A stretch of DNA of 64,000 nt from Diaporthe sp. PMI_573 (Eukaryota; Ascomycota; Sordariomycetes; Diaporthales; Diaporthaceae): positions 1 to 64,000 of the forward strand of contig JAJTUP010000011.1 of NCBI GenBank assembly GCA_021399435.1, written 5' to 3'. Positions within the stretch are counted from its first letter, which is position 1, and every line of letters starts with the position of its first letter. The notes below the pieces were generated by a model. That model ran no database searches. It was not told where the DNA came from and saw only the letters and a list, made by a program, of their open reading frames with translations. The position numbers and the translations under genes were made by a program. Positions 25,571 to 36,735 of this stretch are shown here, piece by piece.

Positions 25571-26361
25571 TATATCCTCACAGCCCAGCGTGTCAAGTTC
25601 TATGCCTCCCGAGGGGCGCTATGGCCATGACCAGGGAGCCAGCGAGTCACCGTGCGATGCCTATGACGTTCTCGAAGAGGGTGGAAGAATGGATGGAAGA
25701 GAAGAAGAAGAAAAAAAATTCTCTCCTGGCAAACCCCATTGTTTGAAGGGAACTCCGGTATCGTGGGCAGGAGTCGCGGGAATTGCTAGGGATGGGGGCC
25801 AGGCAGCGGAAGACGAGACCTAGTCGATGTCGTCTAAACGTCATTAGTGGGCCCTTTTCCAGGTTTGAAGTACTGTGTAGTTCTGCTGGTTCCGGGTGCC
25901 CATGCCGTCTGGCTGGCCAAGCCGAGATGGACAGCGGCGACGACGGGAAAGCCTTTTCTGGTAGGCCCTTCGTCGTTTTGTCATCAAGGGGGCGGAGGGC
26001 CGAGAGGGTCCAGGAGAGGGCCAGGAAGTGGTGGGCACGAGCACAGAACCCGCTACTGCAGGCTAGCTGCGAATGCCGAGATGATGGGTTTGATGTGAGA
26101 GATGCCGAGGATCTGGGCCCGCCAGGTTCCACCGGGGATCCAGAGATCTGGGCACGACTTGACCAGAGATGCAGACATGATAGCCAGTGCGGATCGCTCG
26201 GCGGGGTGGCCAACAAGCCTTGCACGGATAACTACACCAATGTGCACATCGCAGCCTCAACCCTTGCTGTTTTCTTCCCTGCCCTCGTCCTTCGGCGTCA
26301 ACGGCCAGTCTCCGTCAAACCCCGAAGGCGCGGCGAGGCACGACCTTCACGGAACCAGCCG
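25571..26361. other. Intergenic region
   Basis: I see no supported gene. The stretch holds a GAA/A-rich tract near 25683-25727 and the 3' flank of the beta-lactamase-like gene. The reading frame open on the plus strand across 25783-26781 is mostly antisense to that gene. Confidence 0.5.
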
Positions 26362-28522
26362 TCACCGGCTGCACTCGAGCCTCGCGCCCCCCGTGCAGAC
26401 GCTCAGCGACGCCTCGCTCCCGTTCTTGCCAAGGTCCAGCGTCGCATTGAGCGAGCTCACCCGCAGCCGCAACATCCCGGGGCTCTTCCTGGCTGCGCAG
26501 CCCACCAGCGGCAGCATCACCCCCTTCAGGTGGCTGAACTCGACTCCGACAGACGGCCCAGGCCCCCTTTTGATCTCGAGCGTCTGAGCCCGGTTCTTGA
26601 TCTTCCACTGCCCCTCGTACGCCGCCCAGCCCGCCGACGGCGCCGACGGGGTCGGGTCCAGCGCCACGAACGGGGCGTTGCCACTGTATGGTCCATCTGG
26701 AGGCCCTCCCCCCAGCGGGCTGTCGAGCAGCTCCGAGATGGCGCAGATCATCGGTCCGCAGAGAGCACCCCCGTAGTTTGAGTTTGTCATGCACGCCATC
26801 GCATGGATGACAATCTCGTCCCCGACCTCCACCCTGCTGGGCAAAGGAAACGACGCAGCATGCCAGCATCTGCGGGACGGTCAGCAACGTCCACGACCCG
26901 GTGACGCACCCGAGCCTGTTCAATTTCAATCCTGTGGGGGGGGGGGGTTGGACCTTACTGGTATCCCTCATTGCCTCCCGCATGCGAGATGCGCACCAGC
27001 TTCCCGTCCCTGGCAAACTGGCCCTCGCCGTCCAAGAACTCAACCTGAAACCCGCAGTAGTAAGCGTCTCCTTGATGGGCCAGGTCCGATCGCTTCTTGA
27101 ATATTTCCTGTGCTATGCCCGGTTTGATCCATGTGTTCCCGTGTAGCTTCACCGCGGACGATGTTCCCAGGGCTGTGTGTGCCACGCCCAACAGTCCCTT
27201 TACGAGATCGAGCGATGTCGTCCACAGACCGGCCGCGCCCTGCTCCGGGTATACGTGAAAGTCCTGCCTGTTCTCGAGAGGGTAGGCGCCATTCTGATAG
27301 GCTGTCGCATAGTTTGCTTCAGACTGCCGAAGCGGCGCCGCGTCACAATAAAAGGACCGTGTCATCCCCAGCGGATCCAGGACGTTTTCTTTCATCAGCA
27401 ACGCGTACGACGGGAAGCCCTTTTCGCGGGCGATGTTCTCCAGCATGGCCTGCAGCACCGTCGAGCCCCCGCCAGAGTACTCGCGCTGCAGGCCGGGAAT
27501 GCCGTGCACGTACACAGGAGGACTGTTGGCGTTACCCAGCCCTCCCCGGAGAACCTCAGCCGATGTCTTGATATGGTCGCTCTGGGGGGAGTAACCCATG
27601 AAGCCGGACGCTGTTGTGCCGGCAGTGTGGGACAGTAGCTGGGCAATAGTCACCCTGTCCAACAGCTGGGCAGCCACGTCCTCGGGCACGCCTCTGCTCA
27701 CGGCATTCTGCAGGATAATATCATACGTGGCCTTCCCAAGGTTGGTCCTGACTGGTTCATCCAACGACTTGATAATCCTGCCCACTATGTTAGCAAATTA
27801 TCGCCCAGCCAATACCCAGGCCGCTGTACAACCCGCTGCTTTGGACATGCGGTGGATGCTGCACAATGCATGATGGGTCGGCTTGTGAAGTGACCAATAG
27901 GCTGCCAGGGTAACTCTGTATGCTCCAAGCCGACAGCAGCGTACCGAGCTGGGGTGGGGCGATGCGAGGAAGTACCTACCCTTCACTATAGAAATGCAGG
28001 ATGGCCAGGCTCTGGAAGGCCTTGGAAATGGAGCAGGCTTGAAAGAGCGTGCTCTCGTCAGGGCAGGGCCCACCGGGCAGCCTCCTTCTCCCCCATTCGG
28101 CATGGCGGATATCTGCGCTTGTCTGAGCAGCCACAGCAGAGCCGTGGACTGCCGTTGAACGCGCCGCCGCTGCGGTGGCGCCTGGGGTGTTATACTGTCC
28201 AACAGCCCGATGTCAGCGGTTAGCTCAGCAAGTATTGCTCCAGTATTTTGGCAGTGCCTGCTCCTGGGACTTGTCCCATGAAACATCATCGCCAGTGCGG
28301 TACTGCCCCAGAGCATCCAGGACGGCACTGCCCTCTGGATTTTTAGGATAGAATGGAATTTGAGGGAGGTTCCAGCACAGTTGCAATACCAAAAGTGAAG
28401 TCACACACCCAAGTCGATATATCACCACCCAGGCTACCATTTCCCTGCCCATTGCTCTCTCGGAGTGTGCAGGGAGTAAGGGTCCGGGTGAGCTGCTCGT
28501 AGAATTCGCCCTGGTCGATCAT
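26362..28522 (-). CDS. Beta-lactamase-fold serine hydrolase
   Basis: The well-supported exons are complement(26362..26869, 26959..27777, 27980..28194). A first exon at 28409..28522 (donor GTGTGT) is my tentative choice; the total would be 551 residues. The exon at 27980-28194 starts YNTPGATA and carries the nucleophile motif S-x-x-K in QACSISKAF (about S93). The next exon has the family features LLSHTAG, the Tyr motif REYSGGGSTVL and the third-box HAGGNEG. Removing the 89-bp intron joins NEGYQ to CWHAASFPLP and opens a C-terminal domain of about 165 residues. Members of this class C beta-lactamase/transesterase group hydrolyse or transfer acyl groups on small esters and amides. In fungi they include polyketide-tailoring transesterases, but nothing here fixes a substrate. 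No clear signal peptide is visible. Introns of 202 and 214 bp are long for this window, and the N-terminal end needs transcript support. Confidence 0.75.
26936..26947. repeat. G12 homopolymer in an intron
   Basis: Read on the coding strand it is a C12 run, shortly after the GTAAGG donor of the last intron of the beta-lactamase-like gene. It is followed by CACAG, which could act as a very early cryptic acceptor. Confidence 0.9.
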
Positions 28523-30231
28523 GGTGGCAGTTTTGTGTACAACTTCGAAGAGTGTCGACACGACAGTATGAGGCGGTGGTCTTTGATCCGTCCAGCCCCA
28601 GCGAAACAGTATGGTGTGGAAGCTTGCGTCTTTCGGGCAACACCTGGACTGGTTGTTTCCTTTTCTCAAGGCAGATGTTTGTGACCAACTGGCGGCACTC
28701 CGGCTGGGAGTTTGATTCTGCGATTTATGCTCCTCTGGTTGTGAACAGAGGTGGGCGGCAGGATGGAGGTGAGTAGGCAGTAAGACGGGCTGCTTCTAGC
28801 CCGAGCGACTGGCCCTCTCATTGGATAGTATGGATTACATGCATATACACCCCTACTTCTTGTGTACGTGACCACATTCGATGCGCAAAACCGGCCATGG
28901 AGCATTATGCATGGGGGCCAGGCTCTAGTGGCTCGTGTTGCCTCCCACGCGCTGCGCCACGTAGGGTTGAGGGTACACTGGACAGCGTTTTACACTACTA
29001 GCACCACTGGCATAGACATCTTATCCAGGAGGGGTCAAGAGACGTGCGGCAAGAAACAGTTTCTTTTCTGTTCTTCTTATACATGCTTCCAAAGGAATCA
29101 CCGTGCAGCTATCACCAGAGGTCCACGGTCGAGCTTGATGAGATGCCAGATAGAAGCCAGTTTTGGACCGGACACAAACACGCACTAGAGATAGTGTCCA
29201 AAACAAAAGTATAGCGGTTTTCCCCAGAATTTGTTATGGATATTGGCGGGAGCCATCAAAAGATTATGTTATGGGTCTACTACGTCCACGTGTTCGAACT
29301 CGGCTCAGTGAGTGCATGTGAGTAGCCTGTTTCGGTAAGGAAGAGTCAAACACAATGAAAAGGTATATCCAGTGTCCAGTGTTCTGTCATGCAACTCACT
29401 CATGGGAAGGCCAAAATCAAGCCATGCTGAGGGCATGGGGTTTACCAGAAAAGGCTTCAGCTTGCCCAAGCAGGAGATTATCCCAGGGGAGGCTCTTCCA
29501 CGGAGTTGGCTCGCAACAAATTATCCAGTAACTTGTCTACCCAATGTACGAGAGACTGGCCTACAATAGGCACCTCCATGTAAGGCTGTCTCCTCGGAGA
29601 CTACGCTGCACAGTTTATTCGAGAATAGTCTGTGTCACATGAGACAACTGTGTCCTTGAGACGACCAGTTGACGGTGATGGGAGGCCAGAATGCTGTGAA
29701 ATACAGGGTGCTGCGGGCTCAGACTTCTTGATTGGTCTGGTAGTCGTTCTGTGTCTCGCAGAGATCGTAAGGCCTGCAAAGATGGCTTCTCTAATGTACT
29801 CGTCCTAGAAGCAACCGGCAGGCGCAGGCTTCTGGGGTTGTGCCCGACTGACATAGCAAAGAACCAAATTGATGTAACAATGACATGGCATCAACCGGGA
29901 AGGTTTCGATATAAGCAGCGGCTTTTGTTTTGGATGGGTTACCGCTGTCGTGTTAACGTGACAAACCACCGAGGGCTGACATGCCCAGGCCTTTGCAGAG
30001 TGAGCAGTAATGTGATAATACAAGCATTTTTTTCGGACGAAGAAGTTGAGTGAGCCACAGCTCTGAGGGCAGTAAACATATTTAAGGACTTCTGGTGCTG
30101 CCAAAAAAAAAAGCATCATCTCTTTACCCTCTACATCTCCCTTTTTGAAGATCGGCTGCCCAGACAGGAAATTTTCCAAGTAAACCAAAGCTCAGACACC
30201 CACTTTCACCACCAAGACCACATTAATCACG
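28523..30231. other. Intergenic region
   Basis: I see no supported gene between the divergent beta-lactamase-like and thaumatin-like genes. Reading frames are short. The region is somewhat richer in AT than the rest of the window and should hold both promoters. Confidence 0.55.
30078..30085 (+). promoter_or_regulatory. Possible TATA box of the thaumatin-like gene
   Basis: The sequence ATATTTAA lies about 150 bp upstream of the ATG. It is a reasonable core-promoter element but is not verified. Confidence 0.35.
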
Positions 30232-31283
30232 ATGAACACGCTTGCTATTATCTTCCTGACTTTCCTGGCCTTTGTGGCTAACATGGCCCTTGAAATACCT
30301 GCAAACCATGGCAAGAGCTTCACAACCGTCGCCGGCGGCATCGTCAACTCTGGCGTCGAGGGCACCCTTACGGAGTTGACCATCGCCCCACAGAAGACCG
30401 GCGGCGGCATCTACTACAGCATTCAAGACATTCCCATCGGTCCCGAGTTCATGACCTTCACAGTGGTCAATAAACATACCGCAAGCATCAGTACCACTCA
30501 CGTGGTAGGCGCCGGTGCACCGACCGCGGTGTCGGGACCCGTCGGTGCTGGAACCATAGCCCCGAATGCATCATCCTCCTTCGCTGTTCCGCTAAACTGG
30601 ACCGGGAACGTGGCAGTAATCGATGCAGCGTACTCCATCACAGGCGATGTGTCTCTGATCGAGGCGAATTACGTGCAGAACTGGGATTGGAATAGTCCGG
30701 TGACGGACGTTGATATCAGCTACGTGTGAGTGGCACCACCCTCGTCACAAGTGCGTGAACTCTCGCTGAATGAACACCTCACCAGGAACGGCTTCACGTT
30801 GCCCATTGTCTGCGCCTGCAACGGAAGGCAGGTCACTGGCTGCATGAAGGACCTCTTCGCCCTGGGAGGCTGTCCTGTGAGTACATCACCCGGCACCCAA
30901 GTGCCTCCCACAAGAATTGCCAGGTCAGTCTGGAGCAATGACGGCTGACAAAAGTCCCTACTCGGAAGACAACGGACGAGCAAAACGCGTGCGTCAATCC
31001 CTTGCGTGGCGACAACCTCACCGACACAGCATCGCCATTTTTCCAACCCTGCCAGGGAGAAGCATACACGTTCCCCAATGACCACGCTGCCAACAGCTGG
31101 GGAGAGTGTCAATGTAAGTCGAACCACCCCCTGTACAGCTCTCCCCATTATACCCCATTGTTTTACGTCATGGAATTCCCCGAGATACAGTACTTTAGAT
31201 ATGTAGCAGGCTGCTAACATACACCAGCCGGGGTCAGCTGCTGTGTCGGGATGGCTTGTGGCCCGGGGGAGTGGACCCCCTGA
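30232..31283 (+). CDS. Secreted thaumatin-like protein
   Basis: Four exons, 30232..30725, 30786..30880, 30955..31113 and 31228..31283, give 267 residues. A signal peptide is evident (NTLAIIFLTFLAFVANMA). The body has the beta-rich thaumatin layout and the cysteine pattern in CACNGRQVTGC, FALGGC, NACVNP, FFQPCQGEAYTFPND, WGEC and the end VSCCVGMAC. These pair into disulfides in the family. PNDHAANSWGEC is close to the segment shared by fungal thaumatin-like proteins. Second intron: the textbook donor GTGAGT at 30877 would break the frame, and only the GTACAT donor at 30881 keeps the conserved PTRKTTDEQNAC segment in phase. Plant relatives bind or cut beta-1,3-glucans, and fungal members act in the wall or outside the cell. 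The specific activity is unknown. Confidence 0.85.
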
Positions 31284-31514
31284 TCAGGACAGGATGAATT
31301 GTGCTGCGAATGGGGAAATGCGGCAATAAAAGGATAGATACCAGGGCTCGACTTCAGCCTAGAAAATTGAACTGGGTGAGCAATTCAAGCTGCGATTCAT
31401 TGTCGTTTGCTCTGGCCACTTACACACCAGAGAAGGCGGTACAACGCCAAGGTCTTGACGGGGTTTACATGCTTTGGTGGTTCCTGTTGCGTTTCCAAGG
31501 CCGAACAGGACCGC

Positions 31515-32614
31515 TCAACACAGGCGGCCAAGGTCATTCTGGGCATCCTCTATATGCCTCTGTGTTTCTCTGTAGGCCCTCGCGGCCTCCCTCAGGGCGC
31601 GTTCCTTCCTTGGATCGCCGGCACTGCCATCGACAGCAACGCCATAGTCTTGAAGCTCAACCTGGGCCGTCCTCATCGCTTCCCGGAGTCTCAACCGGCC
31701 ATCTCGCAAGTGGGCAGAATAATTCCCAAGAGCCTCACGGACCTCAGGGCGATAGACGTCTTTGCTAACGTTGCACAAGGCGGCCTCCGCGTTGACCTGG
31801 CCGAGCTGAGCCTCAAGGGAGACATCAGCGGCTCGGTGCTCGAGGGAGCGAGCGATACCGCCATGTTTGGCCTCGAGCGAGCGGATCAGTAGAACCAGGG
31901 CCTCTGTCTGCTTCTGAAGCAGCCGAGTGAGGGCATTGGTTGCAGCCAGGCGGACGTCGGCCAACGAGTCGGACTGACGCTCGAGGTCTGAAGACAGCTC
32001 GGCAATGCGACGTGCGAGTGAGGGCACTTGGCGGTGGGTAAAGGAGGGATTCGTGGCCGGGAAAGCCGCCCGAGCGATCTGGACAGCTGAAGAGTGGAGG
32101 CTGGAGGAGACGAGACTGGCAAGGTCCTGCATATGCTCATCGAGGGACGAAAAGGGAGGACTGGCCAGCAGCAGATGAAGGGTCTCGGCCGGGGGGCCCT
32201 CCGTCCTTGTGAGCAGCGGGGGCAGGAGCAACAACAGGTCCAAAAGAGGCCCCGGTAGCTCCGACGCCGTCGGCGCCGCCCTATTCGCGGTCCTTGGATT
32301 TGGCCTGGCAGGCTCGGGGTTCACTGCGGCCGAGATGGCCTGGGCTAGCAGATGGTGTTTGGCGGACACAAGACGGTGGGTGTCAAGTTCCTGAGGAGCA
32401 GCAGCCAGAGTCAATTACAGCAAAACACGACACTTGACAGACGGGGTTGGCTGGAATGCACCTCGCGAACGGCGTCCCTTTGCCTCGCAATGATACTCTT
32501 GTCATCCTTGGTCGTGCCGTCAGGATTCAGTACCGCGGTGGTGAGAGTGCTGTACAAGGCAGCGAAGTCGGGATTGTTCTGTAGCACTGCCTCCTCAACC
32601 GGCGGGAAAAGCAT
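31515..32614 (-). CDS. Coiled-coil protein, possible augmin subunit HAUS4 homologue
   Basis: Two exons, complement(31515..32390, 32462..32614), give 342 residues. The 71-bp intron (GTGCAT to CCTCAG) joins RQRDAVRE to ELDTHRLVSAKH. The N-terminal part has NNPDFAALYSTL followed by a helix, and a leucine/proline-rich stretch lies at about 105-130. From about 185 to the end the protein is almost wholly helical, with heptad-like patterns (LQKQTEALVLLIRSLEAK, LRDGRLRLREAMRTAQVEL). Length (human HAUS4 is about 363) and the order 'QNP-F helix, middle, long coiled coil' resemble HAUS4. Augmin recruits gamma-tubulin to spindle microtubules for branching nucleation, so a nuclear or spindle location would follow. 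The resemblance is judged by eye from remembered pattern only. It shares a 472-bp divergent promoter with the bL28m gene. Confidence 0.6.
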
Positions 32615-33086
32615 TGTGTAAAGGGCAGAAGAGGGCAGTGAGGCTAGGTAGAGAAAGAAACCGCTGATGGTGTGATGTGATAAATGGGATACTTCCCCAA
32701 GCACGCACATTAGCCTGCTCATCTATGTACCCCGCCTGGGTGGCGCTCATTTTGGCAAGCCGTCGGAGCGGTTGCTGGCTTACGTAACCAGCCGCCTGGA
32801 CGAGTCCCAAAATTTTGGGAGGTCGGCATCGACTCTGCTTGGACGTTCGGGTCTTGGAGCCAGAGAGATACTGTGGTAGAAAGCGCATCCGAGAGGGTGA
32901 CAACCTCCACTCACTTCGTCCCCAAGCGAGCAAGCTGTTCAGCCGTCCTATCGCGACCTTGACTGCGACCGCAAAAACCCAAGACCAAGGCCACGACCAA
33001 CAGCCACGACCACGACACGGGCGGTGGAGCCGAGGACCGCGTTGCACACACTCGTGTCGCCAGCATAACGACACCACACTCCAGCC
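32615..33086. promoter_or_regulatory. Divergent promoter region between HAUS4-like and bL28m genes
   Basis: 472 bp separate the two divergent start codons. Near the right gene it contains CACGACC-type short repeats (about 32985-33020). I recognise no specific factor site. Confidence 0.5.
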
Positions 33087-33854
33087 ATGTCCTCGACCTT
33101 GATGCCCCTGCTGACCGTCCTGGCCCGGCCGACGGCGACGCCCAGCCCCGTGCTTTCCACATGCCACCGCGCTGCGAGGGCCTTTGGCACGTCGTCCGCC
33201 CTCCTCGCCACAGGCTACCCTTACCAAGGCGTGCCGCGCGACAGCCACGGGCTCTCCGTGCCCATCCCCAAACCCAGCTCCAAGTCCCCCGAGATCCCAC
33301 CCTACCCATACGGTCCGCGCCAGGCCTACAAGCAGTCCAACGGTGGCCTCTACGGCTCCTCGCGCATCCAGTTCGGCAACAATGTCTCCGAGAAGCACAA
33401 TGTCAAAACCCCTCGCAAATGGCGCCCCAACATCCAGCGCCGGCGCCTGTGGAGCGACTCGCTGCGCTGCTTTGTCCAGACCAGGGTGGCCACGCGCGTG
33501 CTGCGCACCATCGACAAGGCTGGAGGCCTCGACAACTATCTGCTGGGCTACAAGAGCCAGCGCATCAAGGACCTGGGCCCCTGGGGGTGGAAGCTGAGGT
33601 GGAGGATCATGCAGAGCGAGACCGTCAAGCAAAGGTTCGCCGCCGAGAGAATGGCGCTGGGGCTACCGCCCAAGCCCGACGGTGTCTTGCAAGCTGAGGC
33701 CCTGCACGAGGCCGCTCTCACCGGCACGATACCCGCCGGTGCGCCTGCACAGCAGGGCCAGCAGCTGATGCTCGAGACTCAGCAGATGATAGATGGAGGC
33801 GAGGACTTTGTCATTGGCAAGGATGAAGGCTTCACGAAGGTGCAGACGCCGTGA
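33087..33854 (+). CDS. MRPL24: Mitochondrial large ribosomal subunit protein bL28m
   Basis: A single exon encodes 255 residues. A basic, serine- and alanine-rich N-terminus (about 1-45, with CHRAARAFGTSSAL as probable cleavage zone) is a mitochondrial targeting sequence. The core (about 95-190) is the bacterial L28-type domain: GLYGSSRIQFGNNVSEKHN, TPRKWRPNIQRRRLWS and RVATRVLRTIDKAGGLDNYLL. Yeast calls this protein MRPL24. It belongs to the mitoribosomal large subunit. The C-terminal extension of about 70 residues is typical of fungal mitoribosomal proteins. The ATG at 33087 gives a complete targeting peptide. Confidence 0.93.
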   Translation: MSSTLMPLLTVLARPTATPSPVLSTCHRAARAFGTSSALLATGYPYQGVPRDSHGLSVPIPKPSSKSPEIPPYPYGPRQAYKQSNGGLYGSSRIQFGNNVSEKHNVKTPRKWRPNIQRRRLWSDSLRCFVQTRVATRVLRTIDKAGGLDNYLLGYKSQRIKDLGPWGWKLRWRIMQSETVKQRFAAERMALGLPPKPDGVLQAEALHEAALTGTIPAGAPAQQGQQLMLETQQMIDGGEDFVIGKDEGFTKVQTP

Positions 33855-34121
33855 TGCTACGACCCCCCTCCCCACACATGCACAAATGTAAAAGTACAAA
33901 AGTCATCATGACCAGCCATGCCCCGTTTCAGGTCCCATTTGATACATGCAGTGTATATTTCTATCGAGGCCTCGGCACCATCATGGCCAAGGTCAATTGT
34001 ATATCTACAGACGGGGAACACAACACCAGGACCCATTACTCGCATCTGCTTCTTTTTGCCTCCTTTAGCACCTTGTCAGGTTCCACCGCCATCGAGCTGG
34101 GCCGTCCCACAAACTACGCCT

Positions 34122-36735
34122 CTAGAACCGCAGGTCCCAGCCGATCTTGGGCCCTATTACAGGCAGCTCATCGGCCACGCTCTGTACATCCTTGTCGCCG
34201 CGGCCACTCAGGCATATGACCACATCCTCGTCAGGCCTCATGGTCTTGGCCAGCTCGATGGCGCCGTAGATGCCGTGCGCCGACTCCAGCGCAGGGATGA
34301 TGCCCTCAAGCTCGCTGATGAGCTTGAAGGCGAGGAATGCCTGTTCGTCTGTGGCGGCGACAAACTTGGCACGCTCGCTGTCCTTCCACGACGCCAGCTC
34401 AGGCCCAACGGCGGGGTAGTCGAGACCCGCAGACACCGAGTGCGTGTTCTGGATCTGCCCGTGCTCGTTCTGCAGTACGTATGTCTTGACGCCGTGCAGC
34501 ACGCCCTTGGAGCCCGCCGCCAGCGTCGCCGAGTGGCGCGGGGTGTCAATGCCGTCACCGCCGGCCTCGACCCCGAGGAGCTTGACGGAGGGGTCGTTGG
34601 AGAAGGGGTAGAACATGCCAGTGGCGTTGCTTCCACCGCCGACGCACGCCACGACGGCGTCCGGCAGCTTGCCTCGCTTCTCCAGCATCTGCTGCTTGGT
34701 CTCGTTGCCGATGACGGACTGGAAGGTCCGCACTATCGTCGGGAAGGGGTGTGGACCGATCGCAGAGCCGATGATGTAGTGGGTGTCTTCGAGCCGGACG
34801 ACCCAGGCCCGCATCGCCTCGTTGACCGCGTCCCGGAGCGTCTTGCTGCCCGCCTCGACGGCGACCACCTTGGCGCCGAGAAGTTTCATGCGGAAGACGT
34901 TCAGGGCTTGCCGTCTCACATCCTCCTGCGGCCGTGGTCAGTACGAGGGCAAGCGCCGCGTAGGGCCGGGAACAAGACTTACTGCACCCATGTACACCGT
35001 GCACTCCATGCCAAACTTGGCACATACGGTGGCAGTCGCGACTCCGTGCTGGCCCGCTCCGGTCTCAGCGATGATCTTGGTCTTGCCTAGCCTGCGCGCG
35101 AGCAGGATCTGACCAACGGCGTTGTTGATCTTGTGACTGCCGGTATGGTTGAGGTCCTCCCTCTTGAGCCAGATGTTGGCACCGCCGGCGTGCTTGGTCA
35201 GCCTGTCGGCAAGATGGAGCTGGCCTGGCCGGCCCATGTACGGGTAGTATGAGCGGAACTCGTCCCAGAAGGCCGGGTCGTCCTTGATCTTGTTGAAGCC
35301 GTCCTCGAGCTCGGACAGACAGTCCATCAGCGACTCGGGCACGTACTGCCCGCCGAACTCACCGAAGCGCTCCGGGATCTTGCCATGCAGTGCGGCCAGC
35401 TGGGACACCAGCCCGGCGTCGTCGCCATTGACATGGTTGTCTGAAATGACGGCGCTCACGGTGGGCTGGGCGTTGGGCTCCTTGGCCTGAGAGATTGCCT
35501 CGACGACACCGACCTCCCTCGTCAGGCCCTCCTCGGGGGTCCTGCCACAGAGGTACGAGCAGTATTCCTGGACGGCCTTGTAGCGCTGGTCCTCGGGGGC
35601 CTTCTGCAGGGTGGTGACGATCATGCTGCCCACGACGACGCCGTCGGCAACCTGTGCGACGCTGGTGAAGTGGTCGCGGGTGGAAACGCCGAAGCCGACC
35701 GCGGCGGGCTTGTCACCGGAGTACTTCTTGACACGCTCTAGGAGCTCGGGAAGGTTGGCGTTCATTGTGCCGAGGGCACCGGTGACGCCCTGGCGCGAGA
35801 CGACGTAGATGAAGGAATCGGCGAGCTGGCAGAGGAGACGCATGCGCTTATCCGAGGTGGCAGGGGCGATCAGAGGGATGTAGGAGAGGCTGCAGACCAG
35901 TGCCAGTCAGTGGTTGGTATCATCGGGGGGGGGGGGGGTGCAGCACATGGGGCGCGTGGTGGGACACAGGATGGTGTGACTCACCCGCCCTTGGAACATA
36001 GCTTGCGGAAGGAAACGGCCTCCTCGGGCGGCAGGTCGCAGATAATGAAGCCATTGACGCCGGCGTCCTTGCAGTCGTCCAACAGGGCCTCCTCGCCGTA
36101 GGCGCGCAGAGGGTTGTAGTAGCCCATGAGAAGGACGGGCGTCTTCAGCCCTCTTTGGCGGGCATCGCGGACCATCTGAAGGGTACTTGACAGGGTGACG
36201 CCATTCTCGAGGGCGACCTGGTCACGGTCAGTGAGGGCACAGGCGGAGGAGGGCACAGGCGGAGGAGGGCACAGGCGGAGGACGGCGGGGCTATAGCGTC
36301 TCGTGCGCAGGGAGGGTCGGCCCACTGACGGTGTTGGAGGTCTGGATGGTCGGGCCGTCCGCTATGGGGTCTGTGAAGGGTACTCCAAGCTCAATTATAT
36401 CTACGGGGGGCGAGGCTGTGTCAGCAAGCGGACGAGGAGGGCGGCAACAAAGGGCGGCAACAAAGGGAGGTTGGTGTGGCGTACCTGCACCTCCCCTCTC
36501 CATGGACAGGCAGATATCGGCAGTGTCCTCGGGCTTGGGATAGCCCGCAGTCACATAAGTGACCAATGCACTCTGTGAGGAGTTGCGAGTATTGTCAGCT
36601 GGATGATGCAGGTTTGGACAGGAACTTGTTCATGTCTGATGTCAAGGTCGCGGGGTGAGGGTGAGGACGGGGGTGGGGTCGGCATACCCGCTTCTCGGCC
36701 TTGCACCGTTGAAAGGTCTGCTTGATTGCCTCCAT
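34122..36735 (-). CDS. trp-3: Tryptophan synthase, fused alpha-beta polypeptide
   Basis: Six exons, complement(34122..34925, 34983..35889, 35985..36217, 36330..36400, 36485..36572, 36688..36735), give 716 residues, near the roughly 708 of Neurospora trp-3 (yeast TRP5). The introns are 57, 95, 112, 84 and 115 bp; exon 1 has only 16 codons. The N-terminal alpha domain cleaves indole-3-glycerol phosphate: catalytic Glu in [11 protein letters not shown] and Asp in FTDPIADGP; phosphate-binding segments GFGVST and DGVVVGS. A linker follows (about 260-320). The beta domain condenses indole with serine using PLP: the lysine is in [11 protein letters not shown], followed by ETGAGQHG, and the phosphate-binding loop is [10 protein letters not shown]. 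The last step of tryptophan synthesis thus sits on one chain, with indole channelled between sites. A TGACTCA site about 175 bp upstream suggests cross-pathway control. Confidence 0.97.
35925..35938. repeat. G14 homopolymer in a tryptophan synthase intron
   Basis: It is a C14 run on the coding strand, inside the 95-bp intron 35890-35984. It is the longest homopolymer I noticed in the window. Confidence 0.9.
36235..36283. repeat. 16-nt tandem repeat in a tryptophan synthase intron
   Basis: Three near-identical copies of GGAGGAGGGCACAGGC-type units fill about half of the 112-bp intron (36218-36329). The coding strand is pyrimidine-rich, so the repeat may have grown from the intron's polypyrimidine segment. 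Confidence 0.85.

Noticed and set aside
25783..26781. 332-codon plus-strand frame
   Set aside because: It is largely antisense to the last exon of the beta-lactamase-like gene and is Arg/Pro-rich as expected of a shadow frame.
32595..33632. 345-codon minus-strand frame between the HAUS4-like and bL28m genes
   Set aside because: Half is antisense to bL28m and the rest is promoter; composition is Gly/Arg-rich without a domain.
33918..35090. 390-codon plus-strand frame
   Set aside because: It is antisense to the beta domain of tryptophan synthase, which is certain.
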